From positions 1 through 64,000 of the forward strand of contig CAZZFV010000003.1 of NCBI GenBank assembly GCA_964653855.1: a DNA stretch of 64,000 nt, given 5' to 3'. This DNA is from RGIG3528 sp964653855. GTDB taxonomy: Bacteria > Bacillota > Clostridia > Lachnospirales > Lachnospiraceae. This document shows, in pieces, positions 60,663 to 64,000 of this stretch. Position 1 is the stretch's first letter, and each line of letters begins with the position of its first letter. The position numbers and the translations under genes were made by a program. Under the pieces are notes generated by a model that did no database searches, was not told the origin of the DNA, and saw only the letters and a program-made list of their open reading frames with translations.

Positions 60663-63245
60663 ATGGCTGACGACAACGAAAAAAAAGAAGATCGGGAAAT
60701 TTCGGAAAAAGACATGACGGAAAACGATATGACTGAAAACGAAAATATCACAGAAACGGATAATTCGGATACGGAAAATGCCGAAAACGATCTTCAAAAC
60801 GCAATAGAAGAAAACAAAAACGCAATGAATACGGAACCGGACATTTTGATGCCCGTTGTGGCACCGAACATCTATATGTTACCCGGAATGCTTGTTCATT
60901 TTGATACCGTCGACAACGAAAGCTTCAAGGTGATAGGCACCGCAATGCGCGAAAAAACGCCCGTATTCCTTGTGGGAAACACATCAAAAAATCCCAAGTC
61001 GTTTAACATAAGCGAGTTAAACGAAATAGGATGTATTTGCTATGTGAAGCAGATAATCAAGATGCCGGGCGAGCTCGTGAGAGTTTTGATTCAGGGCGTT
61101 AAGCGCGGAAGACTTGTGGGAATCACAAAAACAACGCCTTACCTTGAAGCAAAGGTTTCGATGCCTTTTGAAGTGACGGGAGATATGTTACCCGTAAACC
61201 GCACTTCCGCAATGCTACGATGCCTTAAAGATCTCTTCGAAGAATATTTTTCGTATAACGATAAATTTGAAAAGGAGCTTTCAGCGCAATTAATGCGTCT
61301 TGAAAAGCTCGACGATGCTGTAAATCAGGCGGCGATAATAATTCCGATCGCAAACATGTGGAAGCAGACGATTCTCGAATCTCTTGACATAGAAAAAAGA
61401 TTTGAAGCGGTTGTGGGCGCAATAAGCTCGGAAATCGAGCTCTTTAAATTAAAAAAGGAAATTACGGGCAAGGTTCGCACAAAACTCGACAAAAATCAAA
61501 GGGATTATGTGCTTCGCGAGCAAATGAAGGTGATTGCGGCGGAGCTCGGCGAAAAGGGTATAGAGGCGGAAACAGTCGAATTTACGGAAAAGCTTGAAGC
61601 ATTGAACGCGGACGCGAGCGTCAAAGAAAAAATTAAAAAGGAAATAGACAGGCTTCGTGCGGTTACGGGAAGCCCCGCCGAGGGAACGGTGCAAAGAAGC
61701 TATATAGATATGCTGCTTTCGCTTCCGTGGAACTTAAGAAGCACGGACGATTTGAACATAAAAAAAGCGGAAGACACATTAAACCGCGATCACTACGGGC
61801 TCACAAAGGTGAAGGAGCGTGTGCTTGAATTTTTGTCGGTGCGCGCATTAAACGACAGCGGCCAGACGCCAATAATCTGTCTTGTGGGACCTCCGGGAAC
61901 GGGAAAAACGTCGATTGCGGCATCGGTTGCGAGAGCACTCAACAAAAAGTATGTGCGTATTTGTCTCGGCGGTGTGCATGACGAAGCTGAAATTAGAGGT
62001 CACAGAAGAACATATATAGGTGCAATGCCCGGGCGTATCATAATGGGACTTAAGGATGCGGGCACAAAAAATCCGCTCATGGTTCTTGACGAAATAGACA
62101 AGGTGAGCACGGATTATAAGGGAGATACGGAAGGCGCTTTGCTTGAAGTCCTGGATCCCGAACAAAACAAGACGTTTACCGATCACTATGTGGATATTCC
62201 GGTCGATTTGTCGGAAGTGCTTTTTATTTGTACGGCCAATTCGACAAAATCGATCTCGAAGCCGTTACTCGACCGTATGGAAGTAATTGAAGTTTCAAGT
62301 TATACGGATAACGAAAAATTCCATATCGCAAAGGAATTTTTGTATCCGAAGACACTTTATAAAAACGGCCTTACAAAGTCGCAGGTTAAGATAACCGACG
62401 GCGCAATCCGCACAATGATTTCCGCATATACGCGTGAGGCGGGGGTCAGAAATCTCGAAAGACGTTTTGGGGAAATCATGCGTAAATCCGCGCGTAAAAT
62501 TCTTGAGAGCGAACAGGCGGAAGATGCCCGGGAAATAACAAATCGTGCGGATAAAAAGGTGAGCGCAGATACGGAAAACCGGGCAGATGAACCGATAACG
62601 GATAAAACGAAGAGTTGTGAAGCGGTAATTCATGTTACCGAAAAAAATATCACGGAGTTCCTCGGTAAAAAGAAATATAAGCCGTTCCCCGCAAACAAAG
62701 AGCCGGAAATAGGAATTGTGAGAGGACTTGCCTGGACCGAAAGCGGAGGTGAGACCTTACAAATAGAAGTGAATATTATGCCCGGAAAAGGGGAACTCAT
62801 AATCACGGGAAACTTAGGCGACGTGATGAAGGAATCGGCGAGAATCGCACTTTCTTATGTGCGTTCGATTGCGGATTCGGCGGGAGTGGAGAAAGACTTT
62901 TTCGATACGCACAACATTCATCTTCATGTGCCCGACGGAGCAACTCCTAAAGACGGACCGTCGGCGGGAGTTACGATTGCGACGGCGATTTATTCGGCGG
63001 TTACGTTAAAAAGCGTTAGAAGCGATGTCGCAATGACGGGTGAAGTGTCTTTGCGCGGCCGTGTTATGGCGATAGGCGGCTTAAAGGAAAAGCTTCTTGC
63101 CGCAAAAAAGGCGGGAATAAAGACGGTGCTGATCCCAAAAGAAAACGAAACGGATTTAAGCGAAATATCGGACGAAATAACGGGAGGACTTGAATTAATT
63201 CCCGTTGCAAAGATGGATAAGGTGCTTGAAAACGCGATTGTATAA
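60663..63245 (+). CDS. lon: ATP-dependent protease Lon
   Basis: The 860-residue protein has an acidic N-terminal tail of about 55 residues (Glu/Asp/Asn/Thr-rich) before the LON substrate-binding domain (LMPVVAPNIYMLPGMLVHF). The AAA+ module has Walker A GPPGTGKTSIA and Walker B PLMVLDEIDKV. The protease domain has the catalytic Ser in PKDGPSAGVTIATA and the Lys in GLKEKLLAAKKAG. A hydrophilic insertion of about 45 residues lies between the AAA+ lid and the protease domain. Lon degrades misfolded and regulatory proteins. The ATG at 60663 is chosen because GGGGAAGGG lies upstream. engB follows 88 nt later, as in many Firmicutes. Confidence 0.95.
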   Translation: MADDNEKKEDREISEKDMTENDMTENENITETDNSDTENAENDLQNAIEENKNAMNTEPDILMPVVAPNIYMLPGMLVHFDTVDNESFKVIGTAMREKTPVFLVGNTSKNPKSFNISELNEIGCICYVKQIIKMPGELVRVLIQGVKRGRLVGITKTTPYLEAKVSMPFEVTGDMLPVNRTSAMLRCLKDLFEEYFSYNDKFEKELSAQLMRLEKLDDAVNQAAIIIPIANMWKQTILESLDIEKRFEAVVGAISSEIELFKLKKEITGKVRTKLDKNQRDYVLREQMKVIAAELGEKGIEAETVEFTEKLEALNADASVKEKIKKEIDRLRAVTGSPAEGTVQRSYIDMLLSLPWNLRSTDDLNIKKAEDTLNRDHYGLTKVKERVLEFLSVRALNDSGQTPIICLVGPPGTGKTSIAASVARALNKKYVRICLGGVHDEAEIRGHRRTYIGAMPGRIIMGLKDAGTKNPLMVLDEIDKVSTDYKGDTEGALLEVLDPEQNKTFTDHYVDIPVDLSEVLFICTANSTKSISKPLLDRMEVIEVSSYTDNEKFHIAKEFLYPKTLYKNGLTKSQVKITDGAIRTMISAYTREAGVRNLERRFGEIMRKSARKILESEQAEDAREITNRADKKVSADTENRADEPITDKTKSCEAVIHVTEKNITEFLGKKKYKPFPANKEPEIGIVRGLAWTESGGETLQIEVNIMPGKGELIITGNLGDVMKESARIALSYVRSIADSAGVEKDFFDTHNIHLHVPDGATPKDGPSAGVTIATAIYSAVTLKSVRSDVAMTGEVSLRGRVMAIGGLKEKLLAAKKAGIKTVLIPKENETDLSEISDEITGGLELIPVAKMDKVLENAIV

Positions 63246-63333
63246 GAAAAACGTGAATTTGTAAGATGCAAACGGCGAAATGAGAACCGTATAGGCAAAA
63301 TGCGAACGGGTAAGAAATCGGGAGAATTAAAGT

Positions 63334-63918
63334 ATGAACGTAAACAATGTCGAACTTGAAACGGTATGCGGAATAACAAGTGCGCTTCCCCATAATAAGC
63401 TTCCCGAAATCGCATTTGCGGGGAAGTCGAACGTCGGAAAGTCGTCGCTTATAAATGCGCTTATTAATCGTAAAGCGCTCGCACGCACTTCGGCAAAGCC
63501 GGGAAAAACGCAGACGATAAATTTTTATAATGTCGAAAAGAAACTCTATTTTGTGGATTTGCCGGGATACGGCTTTGCTAACGTTTCACACGAGGTTTCC
63601 GAAAAATGGGGTGTGATGATCGAAAATTACTTAAATACGTCGGGTAATTTAAAGGCGATATTTTTGCTTGTCGATATCCGTCACGAGCCTTCAAAGAACG
63701 ATTTGACGATGTATGACTATGTTTTGCAAAAAGGCTTTAAGCCGATTATCATCGCAACAAAATACGACAAGATTTCAAAAAACGCGCTTCCGAAGCAATT
63801 AAAGGTGATAAGGGAAGCATTAAAATGTGACGCCGACACGGTGATAATTCCTTTTTCCGCGGAAACCAAATTCGGTAAGGACAAGATTTGGGAAACGATA
63901 GAAGGATTTATCGGGTAA
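63334..63918 (+). CDS. engB: Ribosome-biogenesis GTPase EngB (YsxC)
   Basis: The 194-residue GTPase has G1 GKSNVGKSSLINAL (about 30-43), the TSAKPGKTQTINFY switch with G2 Thr, G3 DLPGYGFA, G4 TKYDKI and G5 IPFSAET. It is essential for 50S assembly in Bacillus. The order lon-engB is conserved across Firmicutes. Length is typical. Confidence 0.95.
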   Translation: MNVNNVELETVCGITSALPHNKLPEIAFAGKSNVGKSSLINALINRKALARTSAKPGKTQTINFYNVEKKLYFVDLPGYGFANVSHEVSEKWGVMIENYLNTSGNLKAIFLLVDIRHEPSKNDLTMYDYVLQKGFKPIIIATKYDKISKNALPKQLKVIREALKCDADTVIIPFSAETKFGKDKIWETIEGFIG

Positions 63919-63969
63919 GGACATAATAAGGAAAGATTCAAAAATTGATTTGTTTTAAGAGGTTTTAAG

Positions 63970-64000
63970 ATGGATTCCGATGCTTTGATGTTCAATAAGC
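63970..64000 (+). CDS. Possible start of a further gene, cut by the window edge
   Basis: An ATG at 63970 begins MDSDALMFNK, about ten codons, before the window ends, with AAGAGG upstream. Too short to identify. Confidence 0.35.
   Translation, partial: MDSDALMFNK

Overview
The window looks like chromosomal DNA of a low-to-moderate GC, spore-lineage Firmicute (Clostridia, most likely Lachnospiraceae-like). The grounds are conserved Firmicute gene blocks (rpsF-ssb-rpsR; gdpP-rplI-dnaB; ftsE-ftsX followed by an M23 peptidase and a CtpA protease; lon-engB), clostridial families (MecA, YitT/DUF2179, DegV, DUF1836, DUF1858, UPF0371), strong AGGAGG-type ribosome sites, and many consensus sigma-A promoters with 17-nt spacers. 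Two runs of N (5140-5149 and 11525-11624) show it is a draft or metagenomic scaffold. I see no rRNA, tRNA, CRISPR array, insertion sequence or prophage.

Layout. 1-4.6 kb: a truncated HAD hydrolase and a ThrH-like phosphatase (minus), then UPF0371, uppP and the rpsF-ssb-rpsR operon. 4.6-17.2 kb: one eight-gene minus-strand operon joining a gliding-type ABC transporter, a Ser/Gly-repeat membrane protein, a MoxR ATPase, a DUF58 protein and two Bat-type VWA membrane proteins. 17.5-24.7 kb: Na/phosphate symporter, aspartokinase, c-di-AMP phosphodiesterase GdpP, L9 and DnaB. 24.7-29.4 kb: small redox proteins, MecA, an unusual kinase/ParA-like fusion, a LytTR regulator with a degenerate receiver, and a metallo-beta-lactamase-fold protein preceded by a candidate structured RNA. 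29.7-31.9 kb: a three-gene ExbB/ExbD-like proton-channel module, unexpected in a monoderm. 32-37.6 kb: DMT transporter, dUTPase, M18 aminopeptidase and a TetM-like GTPase fused to a YacP/Rae1-like NYN nuclease. 37.7-49.6 kb: GH31 glucosidase, lipid kinase, EF-G-like GTPase, SDR reductase, YitT protein, orphan UgpC/MsmX ATPase and a MacB-like ABC fusion. 49.7-64 kb: DtxR-type and PucR-type regulators, ftsEX-M23-ctpA, homoserine dehydrogenase, DegV, DUF1836, RF3, Lon and EngB.

Functional threads. Aspartokinase, homoserine dehydrogenase and ThrH could together reach phosphohomoserine. Three translational GTPases (TetM-like, EF-G-like, RF3) lie within about 26 kb. UppP, FtsEX, the M23 hydrolase and CtpA concern the envelope. 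The candidates most worth following are the ExbB/ExbD-like module (29.7-31.9 kb), the TetM-NYN fusion (34.9-37.6 kb), the kinase plus pseudo-receiver pair (26.4-28.7 kb), the MoxR/VWA/ABC operon, and the minus-strand structured leader at 29.48-29.56 kb.
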